From: Haemaphysalis longicornis
Lineage: Eukaryota; Arthropoda; Arachnida; Ixodida; Ixodidae
Assembly: GCA_013339765.2 (NCBI GenBank)
Contig: CM023457.1
Coordinates: 49,245,784-49,309,783, forward strand
DNA length: 64,000 bases
Direction of reading: 5' to 3'
The translations under genes and the position numbers were made by a program. This document shows, one piece after another, positions 20,350 through 31,505 of this stretch. Every line of letters begins with the position of its first letter. The stretch's first letter is position 1. The notes beneath the pieces are model-generated. The model was not told where the DNA came from and did not search any database. It saw only the letters and a program-made list of their open reading frames with translations.

Positions 20350-22808
20350 TCAGTAGCGCCTAACCCCGCCGCCGCCACCGCCCATGTACCGGTTTCCGGC
20401 GCCACCAAAGCTTCCGCCACCCAAGCCGGAGTGGGCCATCATGCCGCCAGCTCCCGAGCTGTAGCCCTGAGATCCCTGGCCCATCGATCCCCCGCTAATG
20501 GCCCCGCGTGCTCCCATTCCCCCTCCCGCCGACCAGCGGTCCGGCTGCGAGGACCATGATTGGTTATCAGGCTTGCGACCGGCTTCCGAGCTCCACGATC
20601 CGCCGCCCACCCCCGAGGAAGAGTAGCCGCCACTGCCCCGTGCCCCAGAGCTCCAGTGATCACCCCCGCCGCCGGTCGCCTGCGGACCGCCAAATCTGGC
20701 TCCGGCCCCATACGCTCCGCCGGCTGCGGAGAAACCCTCCTTCGATGGAAACCGCGGATCCATCCTCCGCACCGGCGGCGACTCGCGAGGCACCCGGTCC
20801 CTGGGGACCCTGCGGAACTCTCTGTCCCCACCAAAGTCACCGGGCCGGTCAAAGCGCCGGTCGTCTCGGTCGGTGCCACGATCATAGTCTCGTCCGGGGC
20901 CCAAGTGGGGCCGCTTGCGGTCCCTCCAGAAGGCATCGCCACCGGCCTCCATGCGCGGCGGCCCGCCAACCATCACGCCACCGCCAGGCTCCTCGTCGTA
21001 CGGTCGCTTGATTGGCCGCCGCATCAAGCCGGGCCCCTCACCAAACTCGGCGGCCCGGCCCATCTTTCGCTGCCGAAGCTCCTCGCGTTCCCGCTGGATG
21101 CGCTCCCGTTCAAGGCGCTGCTTCTCGCGCTCGAGACGCAAGAGTTCCAGACGCTCCCGCTCGAGCTTTTCGCGCTCCACGCGGAGGCGCTCACGTTCAC
21201 GCTCAATGCGGAAGGCCTCCTCACGCTGCCTGCGCTCAAGCTCCCTCTGGCGGAAAGACGCGGCTTCGTCCATGTTGCGACGGAACGGCTCCCGGTCCCT
21301 GAAGTCGGTGCCATGCGGCCGCGGAATGGTCCCCGGAAGAAGGGCCTCCGGATAAACGGACGCCTGAAGCCTCGGATCGACCGGAAGCCCCGGATGAATG
21401 GGCTGCGGAAGAAACGGCCGCGCCCAAAACGCTCGCGTGAGCGGCTTCGACTGCGTCGCCGCTCCTTGTCATCCCTGTGCTTTCTGTCTTTGCCCTTTCC
21501 TTCCTCATCGCCTTCCTCCTCCTCTGCCTCTTCCTTTTCTTCCACTGCTTCCTCTGCAGCCTCTTCATCCTCGGCCTTATCAGCGTCACCGTCTTTTGCA
21601 GCCGCTTTCTTTTCTGCAGCCTCTTTGGCCTTCGCCTTGGTAGCTGCCTTTGCCTTCGGGGTGGTCTCTTTCCCCTCCTTGGCCGCTGCTGACTTGGCAG
21701 TGGCCGCAGTGGTGCCGGCTGCGGCTGCAGTCTTGGCTTCGGACTTGCGCAGAGCACCTCCAGGCTCGTGCTTTGTGCGCTCGACAGAAATCATCTTTCC
21801 GTGAAGCTCCGTGCGATGCAAGTGCTGGATGCACTTGGTAGCCTCCTCTGCGGTGCTCATGGTCATAAAGCCGTAGCAGCGTGCACCGGGCGTCTTGGCG
21901 TTGGTGACAATCTTGGCCGAGGTTACCTTGCCGTGCTTGCCGAACAGCGCTTTCAGGTCGGCGGCCCGCGTCGTGTTGGCCAGCCCAGTCACCCACAGAT
22001 TTCGGATCGGCTCCTTGTCTGCGGCCGCGGCTTTGGCGGTCGCTTTGACGGCCTTGGCGCCGGCTGCCTTGGTTTTCGCGGCAGCCTTTTTGGGCTCGGC
22101 TTTGGCTCCCTCGCCGGCTTCCTTCTTGGCCGCCTCGGCCTTTTTCGCGGCTGCCGTCTTGGTAGCGCCGCTCAGCTTAGCGGTCTCGCCCTCGGCGCCC
22201 TCTTTGGCCGTGGCGGCCTCGTCTTCCTCGATGTCCGCGTCCAAGTCGTGATTGTCGTCCGCGTGGACGATCAGCGCCTGTTCCGCCTCCTGGCCACCAT
22301 CTTCGTCCTCCTTGGCGTTCTTTTTCTCCTCCTTAGACTCATCGTCATCACCGCCCGCTTCTTTCTCGTCCTCCTTGGGTTCGGCCTCGCCGTTGTTCAC
22401 CTTCTCTTCGCCGCAGTCGGCCTCTTCTTCCTCCTCCTCGTCGACCGTCTCTATCTCAGCCTCCTCCTCTTCCTCAGACTCGCCGCCCTCGTGCGCGTCC
22501 TCGTTACTCTGAGTCTCCTCGTCCTGGGCCAACTTCTTGTTCACGCGCTTAGTGACCGGCTTCTTGGCTCCCGACACCGGCGTCGCCGGCTTCACCGGCG
22601 AAGCGGCCTCGGCCGGCACCTCAAACTCGAACGTATCGACGTCTTCGCCCTCGTCCCGAAGGGCATGCGATAAGCGTTCGATGAGCGCGGCCTTCACGCC
22701 CGTTTTGTCCAGTCCGCGCTTCTCCAGCTCGCTGCGCAGCTCGATCACTCGTAGCTCGGACATTGTTTTCTTTGTCGTTAGGCCTACGCTATCTGCCGTC
22801 GGAGCCAT
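20350..22808 (-). CDS. SAFB: SAFB/SLTM-like scaffold attachment factor, intronless, one apparent frameshift
   Basis: SAFB-family proteins bind RNA and AT-rich chromatin in the nucleus and modulate transcription and splicing. The start ATG at 22808-22806 has a good context (AAGATGGC). Domains by residue: SAP near 16-50 (LRVIELRSELEKRGLDKTGV); long acidic and Ala/Lys-rich linker; RRM about 265-348 with LWVTGLAN and RCYGFMTM as RNP-like motifs; Arg-Ser and Phe-Arg-Gly stretch; Arg/Glu-rich coiled region about 513-583; Gly-rich tail ending GGGGVRRY. This is the usual SAFB order. The frame changes once near 21310-21325, where one C seems to be missing; with it the protein is about 819 residues. 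No introns are present. Upstream in-frame TTG codons are not needed. The neighbour TMEM199-like gene is divergent. Confidence 0.92.
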
Positions 22809-23387
22809 CTTGGCTCGTCGCAGTCGCAACCGCCGCTCCTACGGCGCACACAACAAGCAGGAAAAAGTCGACCACGAAGGGTAACGCGCCAACACGCACC
22901 TGTGCCGAGGCCCTGGGCCCAGGGGGTCGTCGTCGGGTTAGTGGCGGGCAGCAGAAATGGCACTGTTCAGAACGAATACCGGCCACGACGAACTGCGCGC
23001 AACGCGGACACCAGGAAAGTTCCACGCACGCTATCGCAATGGCGTCCGCCGACTCGTCGCAGAGTGTGATTGGTCGGCTGCGCTGATGGCGCTGCCAGGC
23101 GCTGCAAAAACAAACGAAAAACCGAAAAACTCCTAAACACCTGCGTGCCTGCGTGTTTATTTCTTTTTTCTAATAACTTGTTATTAGTACTCATGTTATA
23201 AACTAAACTTGTTTTTAAAAAATTTATTTTTAAACTTGACTGAAAAAAGTGAAACTAGTAACTGAAACTAGTGGCTGAAAAAAAAATAAGGTGAGGTTGG
23301 TGCTCTAAAGAGCGCTGCTTTACGGTATGCTTCAAGCTTTACGGTATGCGTTTACTTCATAGATCCACAACTAAGAGCTACTTCAAA
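22809..23387. promoter_or_regulatory. Candidate bidirectional promoter, SAFB-like / TMEM199-like
   Basis: The two start codons are 579 bases apart and point away from each other. The SAFB-proximal 250 bases are rich in CpG and lack a TATA box, as is usual for divergent housekeeping promoters. The TMEM199 side is AT-rich. Transcription start sites are not visible from sequence. Confidence 0.5.
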
Positions 23388-23772
23388 ATGGCCCCGCACA
23401 GGAAAGGGCTGTTTAGTTTCGAAGGTGTCCGAATAAAACCCGGCGATGCGCTTAAGACGTTTTTGAGGGACGTGCGTGATAGCGGCATCTACGACGAAGT
23501 CTTGCGGAAGTCGGCGGAAGACATCCTGAACGGCGGTGATGCAGGCGTGCCATTTTCGAAGCTGCGTTCTCTGCGCGATGTCGCAACGCGCCCTCCGACC
23601 GCCCACCGGTCTACTTGCACAAACTCTTGGAAGGCTCGGAGCTCTGCTTGCCGAGTCCTGTCACTGCACCCCGGGACCCCGAACTCGAAGCCCGCATCCA
23701 GAAGCTCAAGGCGCAGCAATTGAACCGAGAATACGACCGCATGACTTCGGACGTGGACCTATGTCGCAGCAG
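23388..23772 (+). CDS. TMEM199: TMEM199-like exon 1
   Basis: It begins MAPHRKGLFSFEGVRIKPGD. The first frame holds to SLRDVA (about 23584). From about 23607 a second frame reads VYLHKLLEGSELCLPSPVTA and onward to DVDLCRSR. The donor is GTATGT at 23773, leaving phase 2. Confidence 0.88.
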
Positions 23773-25912
23773 GTATGTCACCTGCGCGGTTGGTGACTGG
23801 GGCTGAGCGTCTTTTGAAGACAAGAAGGAAGTTTCTAGCGTTACGTCCTGGCGTCGCCGTCGTCAGAGTTACGTCCGATTGTCTGTAATCATCAATAGTA
23901 ATTAACTATTATCATTTCCTTGGGCCAGTGAGCAGAAGCAGTTTGGCCTGTTTAAAAATCCAGGCCGCTTTTTATCGTGCAGTCTTCTCTGAAGTTACGT
24001 CCAGACGTACTCATGGCAAGAGTTTACGTCCGAGTATCTTTAATTCCGGCAAGTGAGTTGAAGCGGTTTGTCCGGCGGGGTAAAAATCGACATAGCGGAC
24101 GGGACTTGGGTTTAAGAGTGTCTGGTACGTCGCCACTTCAGCAAAGGTCACAGTTCCCCTAGACGTAACGCTAGCCACAGCCTCTGATGAAACACGATTT
24201 ATCCGTGCCGCGAACTAAAATTAGTGCGCGTTCCAAAGGACTGGCAAGTTGCTTAAATTTAGCCGGAGCACGAGGACGCAGGTTCGATTCCTGGCCGCGG
24301 CAGCCGCTTTTCTGATGGAGGCGAAAAGCAAAAACAACCGTGTGCACGAGATTTCGGCGCACGTCAAAGATCCCGAGGTGGTCAAAATTAATTCGGAGCC
24401 CTCGACTACGGTACGCCTCATCACTTGCCTTGCGTCGGTGCGTTAAACCCTGCAATCAAGCAATAAATTTAGCCTCTGCCCCTCGCTATGTCGGGTCCTT
24501 TTTGAAACAGAAAAAACACCGCTAAGAAGCATGACTGGGCGATGGTGCGGGGAGGCCTCTAGCTTCCCTTGATTGTATCACTTGAGTGATAACGTGCAGT
24601 TATGTTGCGGGCCCATATTATGTCACGCCTGCCCATATTACGTCACTCTAGCATGAAATGGGAAAGTTTTTCAATACACCCTTTTTTTTTTTTTGCTTAA
24701 AACACGTCTTTCGTTGCTGGGGTGGAGCTCGGTGGGTTACCGAAGGCTAATTCTTTCAAATTAAACTCCGTTGCAATTTTTGTTCACGGCCCCTTTAAGG
24801 GGGCCATGCAGACAAAACACAAATTTAATTCATTCGAAAGATTATCTCATTAGAATCATAGCTGGCACCACTTTTGACATAAACTTCGCTCAAATGAGCT
24901 ACATAATTTGGAAAAAAGAGAATGGCCATGCGACCCAGTAGCCCAGTTTCCCGCAACAGAACCTGTAATGTCATGTGCGGCAGCTCTGCGATTGGCTGAG
25001 GCCGCCAAAAGCAAATGCAAATTAGACAGGGCTTACAAGCTTGCCGAACGGGCTGTTTGCACTTAAATTAAGGGCACATTCTTTTTATAGCTGCAAGAAT
25101 GGTGGGGTAAACAGTGGAAGTTGCGAAAGTACACGTAAACATAGAAGTGCTGATGCGTACTGCTGTTGGTACTGCGCGCACTATGCTTGTTTTAGCTGCA
25201 GAGCACTGCAGCGCTTTGCGGTTGTCTCAGACGACACTGGCCGATTGGCGTAAGCGACGGTGTCTTACGTGACCATACTTGCCGAGCGAACACCATGTTT
25301 CATGAAACGATTATTTTCTACCTTAACAGAAACAAGCTAGGTACAAAACGGTCAAAAACAAAGCGAAGACAGAAAGCGGCCCCTCGCAGTATGGTGGCCC
25401 ATGTAGGTTGACTAACGCTAAACGAGGCTCCGCAATCGGCTGCAGAGTGGTTCTTGTGATGTCATTGGAGACGTCGCGAAAACACACGATTTGGCGAGAG
25501 AATCAAAATTCCAACTTCAATCGATTAATTTTGCTGTGAATAAGGCATCGTTTGCTTCTGGACAAGTGCTGGGGCTACTATAAAACACAAACTCTTTCGA
25601 ATAAAACAAACTTGTTTTTGTCCGCATGGCCTTCCTTTAAAGCTGGAGTGCAATTACGTAGCGACGCATTTGCCGTTCTTCGCAGGTCATCGCCGCTGAC
25701 TCAGGTCGGCGCGGAGGTGCGCCAGGTGAGGCAGCAGTCGTGGGCGGTGGTCAACCTGTTGGTCACGGTCGGTGGCACGTTCGCCTTCTTCTACAAGGCG
25801 GTGGAGTACTCGCTGCCCGACCCGCACATCGCCCTCCAAGTCCTCGCGGCACTCTTTGCCTCCATCGTGGTCGCCTGTGGCCGAACTGTACTTCCTCATA
25901 CGTGTCATCTAG
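23388..25912 (+). CDS. TMEM199: TMEM199/Vma12-like V-ATPase assembly factor, two exons, two apparent frameshifts
   Basis: TMEM199, the animal relative of yeast Vma12/Vph2, acts in the ER and ER-Golgi intermediate compartment in assembly of the V-ATPase Vo sector. Exons are 23388-23772 and 25686-25912. Seen: VRIKPGDALKTFLRDVRDSG near the N-terminus, LHKLLEGSELCLPSP and DPELEARIQKLKAQQLNREY before the membrane part, then two hydrophobic helices (VVNLLVTVGGTFAFFYKA and IALQVLAALFASIVV) and a short AELYFLIRVI end. One base seems missing near 23580 and one T extra near 25876. With both allowed for, the protein is about 203 residues, close to human TMEM199. I chose the ATG at 23388 (AAAATGG) over that at 23346 because of context. 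The intron carries a SINE and a TTAA element. Confidence 0.9.
24263..24470 (+). mobile_element. SINE, 5'-truncated
   Basis: It has the B box (GGTTCGATTCC) and whole body but lacks the A box. It lies in the TMEM199-like intron. Confidence 0.82.
24799..25636. mobile_element. TTAA-flanked MITE, GCCATGAAGAC family
   Basis: TTAA at 24795 and 25637 flank GGGGGCCATGCAGACAAAAC and an inverted TTTTTGTCCGCATGGCCTTC. The ends resemble those of the element at 12753. It stops 45 bases before TMEM199-like exon 2. Confidence 0.72.
25686..25912 (+). CDS. TMEM199: TMEM199-like exon 2
   Basis: The acceptor CTTCGCAG ends at 25685. It reads SSPLTQVGAEVRQVRQQSWA, then two membrane helices. The written frame would run on to 25965 with no family resemblance; a one-base shift near 25876 gives AELYFLIRVI and TAG at 25910-25912. 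Confidence 0.88.
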
Positions 25913-27295
25913 TACTTCGCGTCGTTTTCCACCATCCCTGCTACGAAGGGCAGGTCCTTTCGTGAAGGAGTGTTGTGGTGTAAGGACTGCCATGTTACGT
26001 TAATCCAGCATGTCAGCATGATTGCTCAGGCTCGCCGGTGATGGATGGGGCTGTATAAGGATTACTGGCGTGAAGTTCAGGCTTGCCGGCATTCTGTGTG
26101 GCAGGTGAAAGCCACACGCAACACTGCGACGTCAAAACACAGCTAAAGTGCCGATGCTCGACTGGAGCTTAATTGTTCTGCCTTCGTATTTGGTAATACG
26201 GGCTCTTAGAAGAAGAAAAAATTGGCGCTCGTATCGAGGTTTGGGTAGTCTTCGTTTAGGTCATTTTGTTCGGCGTTGTGTGGAACTTTGAAACTGGAAA
26301 GAGTGTTTTGGGTACAGTTTTTGGATGTTTGGAGAAAGGCTTGTCACTTCTACATTTATGGAACTGAATTTTCTGTTTTGGGTTCACTGCCATTTCATTG
26401 CGTGTGTGTGTGGGCACGGCTGATTGAAACGGTGTTTAGCTATCAGTAACCAGGAAGATGTCATTGGTGGGGAATAGCTAAGATTTCCTAGGAGCCATAA
26501 ATGCTTTTGTTTCAACACCCAGTGCCTCTATTTTTCGCATAATTTCAAACAAAAGAGCTTGACAAATGTCCTTTACGGCACAAAGTTAACACGGCATACT
26601 GCGGATCCTTTGCATTCTTTAGGTTCTTGCAGCAGTAATGTTTAAAATATGACTTTTTTTTTTTTCAAAATGTCTTGTAGGCACTGGAAGTTCTCATAAA
26701 ACATTACATTTATGAGACCCATGTTCCTTACAGTCTTTGCTTTATTTAACTGCTATAAGTACACCCTTGAAATGATTAGCTCATATTGGAGAAAGCAGCA
26801 GCGCGTTGCCAGTTGTCATCCAAGACTTCAGCTTTCACGACAGAAATTCTGACATTTGTTTGTAACATACCAGGTACCTAATGTACTTAAAGTTCTTGAT
26901 AGACTCCAACAAGATGAACAAGATATACTCTCTGTATGCATTGCACACAGTCTGAATGCTTGCAGTTTAGGCAATATATTTATGTGTCCTAGCGTCAGTG
27001 TTGCTGGACTACGTGCCAGAAAGACATCTTTTATAAGACTTTATTTACTGCAGTAATTGCAGGGCTATCTAGAGACATTCCACTTACCTTGGCTTGAGGC
27101 ATGATCGACAGGTGTGTGAAAGAACTTGCAAACTGTCCATTGCAAGCTATCGCTCGGTGAAGAAGCACTGTAATTCGATTTTTTTTAACAAATTATCTGC
27201 TTGACTTGTTCGAAATTTCTACCTTTCGTGTCAACATGGCCGTGCCATCTGAAATACATTTCTGAAAAAGAATAAAGGGATATGTTTTTTGCCAA
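25913..27295 (+). other. Presumed 3' UTR of the TMEM199-like gene
   Basis: Low coding potential in all frames; nothing else recognised. Confidence 0.5.
27271..27276 (+). terminator. Polyadenylation signal, TMEM199-like gene
   Basis: AATAAA followed by GGGATATGTTTTTT. It gives a 3' UTR of about 1.37 kb (25913-27295), AT-rich and without recognised elements. A second AATAAA-like site is at about 27365. Confidence 0.5.
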
Positions 27296-27423
27296 TTCTA
27301 CGAGTCCCAATTGGAGATGCACCATGTTTTATTTTTGTTTCTTCCAGTATCTCGCGTTCCTTAAAATAAAATCCTTTTTGTGTTTCTGGCAAATGAGATT
27401 CTAGCACTTTCCTAGTGAATTAA

Positions 27424-28058
27424 GGGGACACACTGGTCATAAACCAACAATGTTATTTTTACAGTTATGGTAATAAAAATCCGAGGACACATGTAGTTTT
27501 TAATTCTGATGGTAGATATAAAATTTGTTTTTGTGTCAAATGACTACATTCAAATTTACTCAGATTTTCACATTTGATTTTTTGACAGCTTTTATAAAAA
27601 AACTGCTGGAGTGATGCAGCTGAACAAGGTACCAGTGAACTGTGCACAAATCAAGGAGTGCAATAAGACTAACAGGGTCATTTTATCTGGTATGTAGCAG
27701 AAGTTATGACCGTTTGAAGTTTGGGCTTAGAAGGCAAAACCGGTTTTACCTTTCAAGCCCAAACTTCAAGCGGTCGTAACTTCTGCTACAGACCAGATAG
27801 AATGATACTGTAAGTCTTATTGCACTCCTTGATTTGTGCACAGTTCACTGGTACCTTGTTCAGCTGCATCACTCCAGCTGTTTTTTTATAAAAGCTGTCA
27901 AAAAATCAAATACAAAAATGCAGATAAATTTGAATGTAGTTGATTTACACGAACACAAATTTTATATCTGTAATCAGAATGAAAAACTACATGTGTTCTC
28001 CAATTTTTACCATCGTAACTGTAAAAATTAAGTTTTGGATCTAAGACCAATGTGCCCC
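27424..28058. mobile_element. TTAA-flanked long foldback element
   Basis: TTAA at 27420 and 28059 flank GGGGACACACTGGTC and GACCAATGTGCCCC. Almost the whole element is one palindrome with arms of about 300 bases and a loop near 27740, for example AACTTCTGCTACAGACCAGA against its partner at 27685-27710. Confidence 0.8.
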
Positions 28059-28236
28059 TTAAATAGTCAACAACCATTGTTTCTTTGGAAATTTTGTTGT
28101 GTGGCCACAGGAGTGGGTTTTTGCAAATTTGTCACTGTTGTCTGGCAACGTTTAACCGGAATTACCGCTTTGCTGATTCGAGTAAACAATGAACAGCCCA
28201 GTGCTGCCTATCCAGCTTGATCATGTCCAAAAAATG

Positions 28237-28375
28237 CATGCATGAGTGCCGCCAAATTCTACCAGCCTGCAAAAAATGAAAATGCCTGTGTGTCAACCTT
28301 TCAGCACACATTATAAAGGTCCCCAGGTGGCATAAATCTACTATGGCACACCTCATAGCTGAGCTGTTGGTTCTG
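28237..28375 (+). mobile_element. Decayed SINE body
   Basis: Matches the family from ATGAAAATGCCTGTGTG through the AGGTCCCCAGGTGG block with many changes; head missing. Confidence 0.55.
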
Positions 28376-28481
28376 CACATAACCTCTACACACCCCTTTA
28401 CAGAAAAAAAAAATTCTATGAAGTGCCTGTGTCGTTGCTAAACATTGGTCGCCTGTATGCAAAACCTCAGTGAATTGAACA

Positions 28482-28931
28482 TACCGTATTTTCGCCCATA
28501 TAACCCACACCAAAAATGCGAATATTTCAGTGGCAAAGTAGGGGTGTGGATAATACGCGGGGTTTTTCCTTGAGGGCAGCTTCACGGCAATGTGTGTTGT
28601 GCTGTGAAGCTCCTACACTGTAACACTGACTAAGCCTCCCATGGTAGCGATCGTGAAAAGCATACAAGGACAATGAAAAAACAAGGACGAGTGCACTCTA
28701 ACAACTGAATTTTATTTGCGAGTTCGCCTTGTGGTCAGTGTATTCTACTTGCTGAACAATGCTTTTTCTGTCTGCATAGTATGTGATGTGTTGCTTGAGC
28801 AGTAGCTTTGGCGCAGCCTTTCCTCTATCAAATGTGCGAGCAATACGCGAGGATTTTTTTCTTTTCCGGCAGGCTGAAAGTGGGGGTGCGGATTATTTGC
28901 AGGGGTGGGTTATACGCGCCAAAATGCGGTA
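28482..28931. mobile_element. TIR element, GTATAACCCGC family, copy C (inverted)
   Basis: Opposite orientation. It starts TACCGTATTTTCGCCCATAT and ends TATACGCGCCAAAATGCGGT. An internal AAAACAAGGACGAGTGCACT stretch is absent from copy B. Confidence 0.7.
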
Positions 28932-29389
28932 TGCACGGTTAATTTTACACGCCTGGGGTTAAGCATCAGAGCTGTAGGTAAAATTCAAATGTAGGGAGGG
29001 GCAGTATCTTTCTGGCGAGACCCAAATCTCCTACCTCCAGTTTTTTGAGTTGTTCCTCATGGCACCTCTTTGTACAACCTATGCACACGATGTAGGGTTG
29101 CAACCAGTGCCACTACGAGAGCGCAACAAACGCAGAAGATTCTTCTCAGTTCCATAGAGACCTGGTTGTCTTTCAGTACTTGTATGCGTTTCACTCTCTA
29201 CTGCTTGCTATGTTGACGCACCCAGTGAGTCCACTAGCTCAGATTATGGGTTGGAGATTGCAGATAAGGCGTTGCGTAGTACGCTATCTGCGCGACTCAG
29301 TGAACTAAACATCTGCCTGAAATTTCACCCCTGTTCCATTCTTCTCAAGAGTTTTCTCCCTTGGCCTCCGAGTAACAGAAAAGGCAGGA

Positions 29390-31237
29390 ACATTGCTTTC
29401 AGGCAAACATATTTATTTCAGACTCTGTATATTGTACAACGTGCCCTACACTCACAGGCATACATACAACAGCTGTACAAATAAATACAAACTTTGCGAG
29501 GGATTTCTGAAATTCACTTATGTACAGGTCAAGGTGTGATAACATGGCTGTTATTACTCTCGCGTAAAATGCTATCCGTCAGTTCTCTACGACATTTATT
29601 TGGTAATTCTGACAAGGGTTCACGCGCACCGCTCTTCGTTCTCAACACTGGCAGTGGTGAACATTATTCACATTCACAGGACTAGGTTCACCGGAATCAC
29701 TTTGCGAAACAATTTACAAGCATCGCCCTGGCACATCAAAACGTAGCGCCTCATTCAAAAGCAACGATACCGAGCTCCGAAAACAGCGCTGTAAAACGCT
29801 GATCAAGACGTACCATAAGCTGGAAGAAATAAAAAACACAGAACGAGACAAGCAACTTTTAAACAGCATCCCGTATTAAAACACAGCTTGGTCCAAGTAG
29901 CCTGTCGGAACAGTTGCGATTTCCTCAGCTTGGTTTCAGGCTTTCGTAAGTAAAGCAAGGTTTCGAAACAGCCCATTTTTTTTTTACACAAACCAATGCA
30001 CCTACAGCTTGATTTCAGCGGGTTCGCAAATGATATGGGATCCACATACCGTAAGGAACACTGCATGAAACACCGCGCACCATTGGGTGCCGTCTCGACT
30101 CCACATCGCTGAACTCTTCGAGGCTGTTGCGAGCATAGATGCGCTGTTCCATCACTGCAACACTCACCAGCTCAGTGAACACTCGGCGCCGCTTCACTTT
30201 TGGCCACTCAAACACCAGCCAATGTCCCGCCCCTTACACCAGGGAAACGTGACCTCAAAAAATGCTTGTATCCCGTGGTTCTTGGGTACATCTGTCTGAA
30301 TGGCAGTTAGGTAGCGCCATTCCCATGACACCTTTGAAGCTGGCAGGCTCGATATGAGGTTCCAACTCTTTGGTATGTTTGTCGGGTAGCAACCTGACAA
30401 CGCCTGCCAGTTCAGTTCGGTTAGGTCTTGGAATAAAACAGACAGGAGTGCCGATTCGAGTGTCACGTGCCTGGCATTCACCTCGCCTCTTGAGTCTGCT
30501 ACACCTTTTTTTCAAGCACACACTTTCGTCGTTCTCTTGACAACAGCTCTCGACAGTGTGGCGCACTGCCCGTCGGTAGTTAAAAGGAATGATGAAAGAA
30601 TCGCAATCCCCTTATCAATGTGGCTTAAGGGGCTACGAAGACTTGTTTGTCCCGATAACGACGATACCAAATTTATCACAAACTTCAGAGAAATAATGGA
30701 GATATTAAGCAAAACATGAAGCAGGTGGCAACTTCCCAGCCACTTTCTAGTGATTTCACTACGACGTCAAAGAATCTTGTTCGAGCGATTGGCAGCTGTC
30801 AACCTAAGCAACCGCCCAGTCGGGCCTCTAGTTACGTTTAATCTGCATCACTTGAATGGTAACGTGCAGTTAACACATTGAGAACTATATTTTTGTGGTG
30901 GCCCATGTTACATCTCTCCGTGCCCATAATACACATCACTGCAGCGCAAAATTCGAAATTGTTTCAATATTTCTTGCGTTCTTTCGTTTAAAAAAACATC
31001 CCTCGTGGCTGGGACGGAGCTATTTTGTTCAAATTGGACAAAGTTGTATTTTGTTTCAGGGCCCCTTGAAACGGTCCACCTCACTCTTGTCGGCACTCCT
31101 GTCGGTCGTATTCCACTGCAGCTCCTGTCTACGTCACTCTTGACATTCGTGTATGTTCGCAATCGTCCCCTGTTAGAGGCAACACTCACTGGACACCGGA
31201 AACTAATTACACCACGCGAGGGGTCACCACGGTGTCA
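29390..31237 (-). other. Presumed 3' UTR of the Furrowed-like gene
   Basis: Frames are short and disagree; I saw no family motif in the region. It shows no clear repeat apart from T-runs. Confidence 0.4.
29412..29417 (-). terminator. Candidate polyadenylation signal, Furrowed-like gene
   Basis: AATAAA on the - strand, followed downstream by TG/T-rich sequence. It implies a 3' UTR of about 1.8 kb from 31237. Another AATAAA lies near 29590. The assignment is tentative. Confidence 0.4.
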
Positions 31238-31505
31238 CTAGCTGTGCCCGGAGGTGGCGTAGAGTTCGTTGTCCACCATGCCGGTTTCCGTGGTGGCACC
31301 GATCACCAGCGCACCCAGTGGGTGCCCCACAAAGACGTTGTCCCCTTCCACCACGTGGGGTGCGAGTGACGCGAGCGGTGCCACTGCGCCGACTAGTGAC
31401 ATGGCCACCGATGGCGGCTGGTCTTCGTCTTCGTCGGGAGGAGGTATCGGCGGAAGGTCACGTAGTTTCACGCCGGTTGCTTGGCGCGGATTTGTTCGAT
31501 GGCTC
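31238..31505 (-). CDS. Receptor exon: tail end and stop
   Basis: The acceptor AAGTGAG ends at 31506. It reads SHRTNPRQATGVKLRDLPPI, then PPPDEDEDQPPS, and ends MVDNELYATSGHS before TAG at 31238-31240. The proline-rich PPIPPP could bind SH3 or WW domains. Confidence 0.85.

Larger units (their letters stand above)
23773..25685 (+). other. TMEM199-like intron
   Basis: It contains a 5'-truncated SINE (24263-24470) and a TTAA-flanked element (24799-25636) ending 45 bases before the acceptor. Confidence 0.7.
27296..29390. other. Intergenic space between convergent genes
   Basis: It separates the 3' ends of the TMEM199-like (+) and Furrowed-like (-) genes. It holds a TTAA-flanked foldback (27424-28058), a decayed SINE (about 28237-28375) and a TIR element (28482-28931). 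No gene seen. Confidence 0.6.

Noticed and set aside
20508..22673. Long + strand frames of up to 414 codons opposite SAFB
   Set aside because: They are antisense shadows of the GC-rich SAFB coding sequence; the - strand frames carry the SAP and RRM motifs.
30015..30566. Overlapping - strand frames downstream of the receptor stop
   Set aside because: Three frames are open only in turns, no family motif is visible, and the position fits the 3' UTR.
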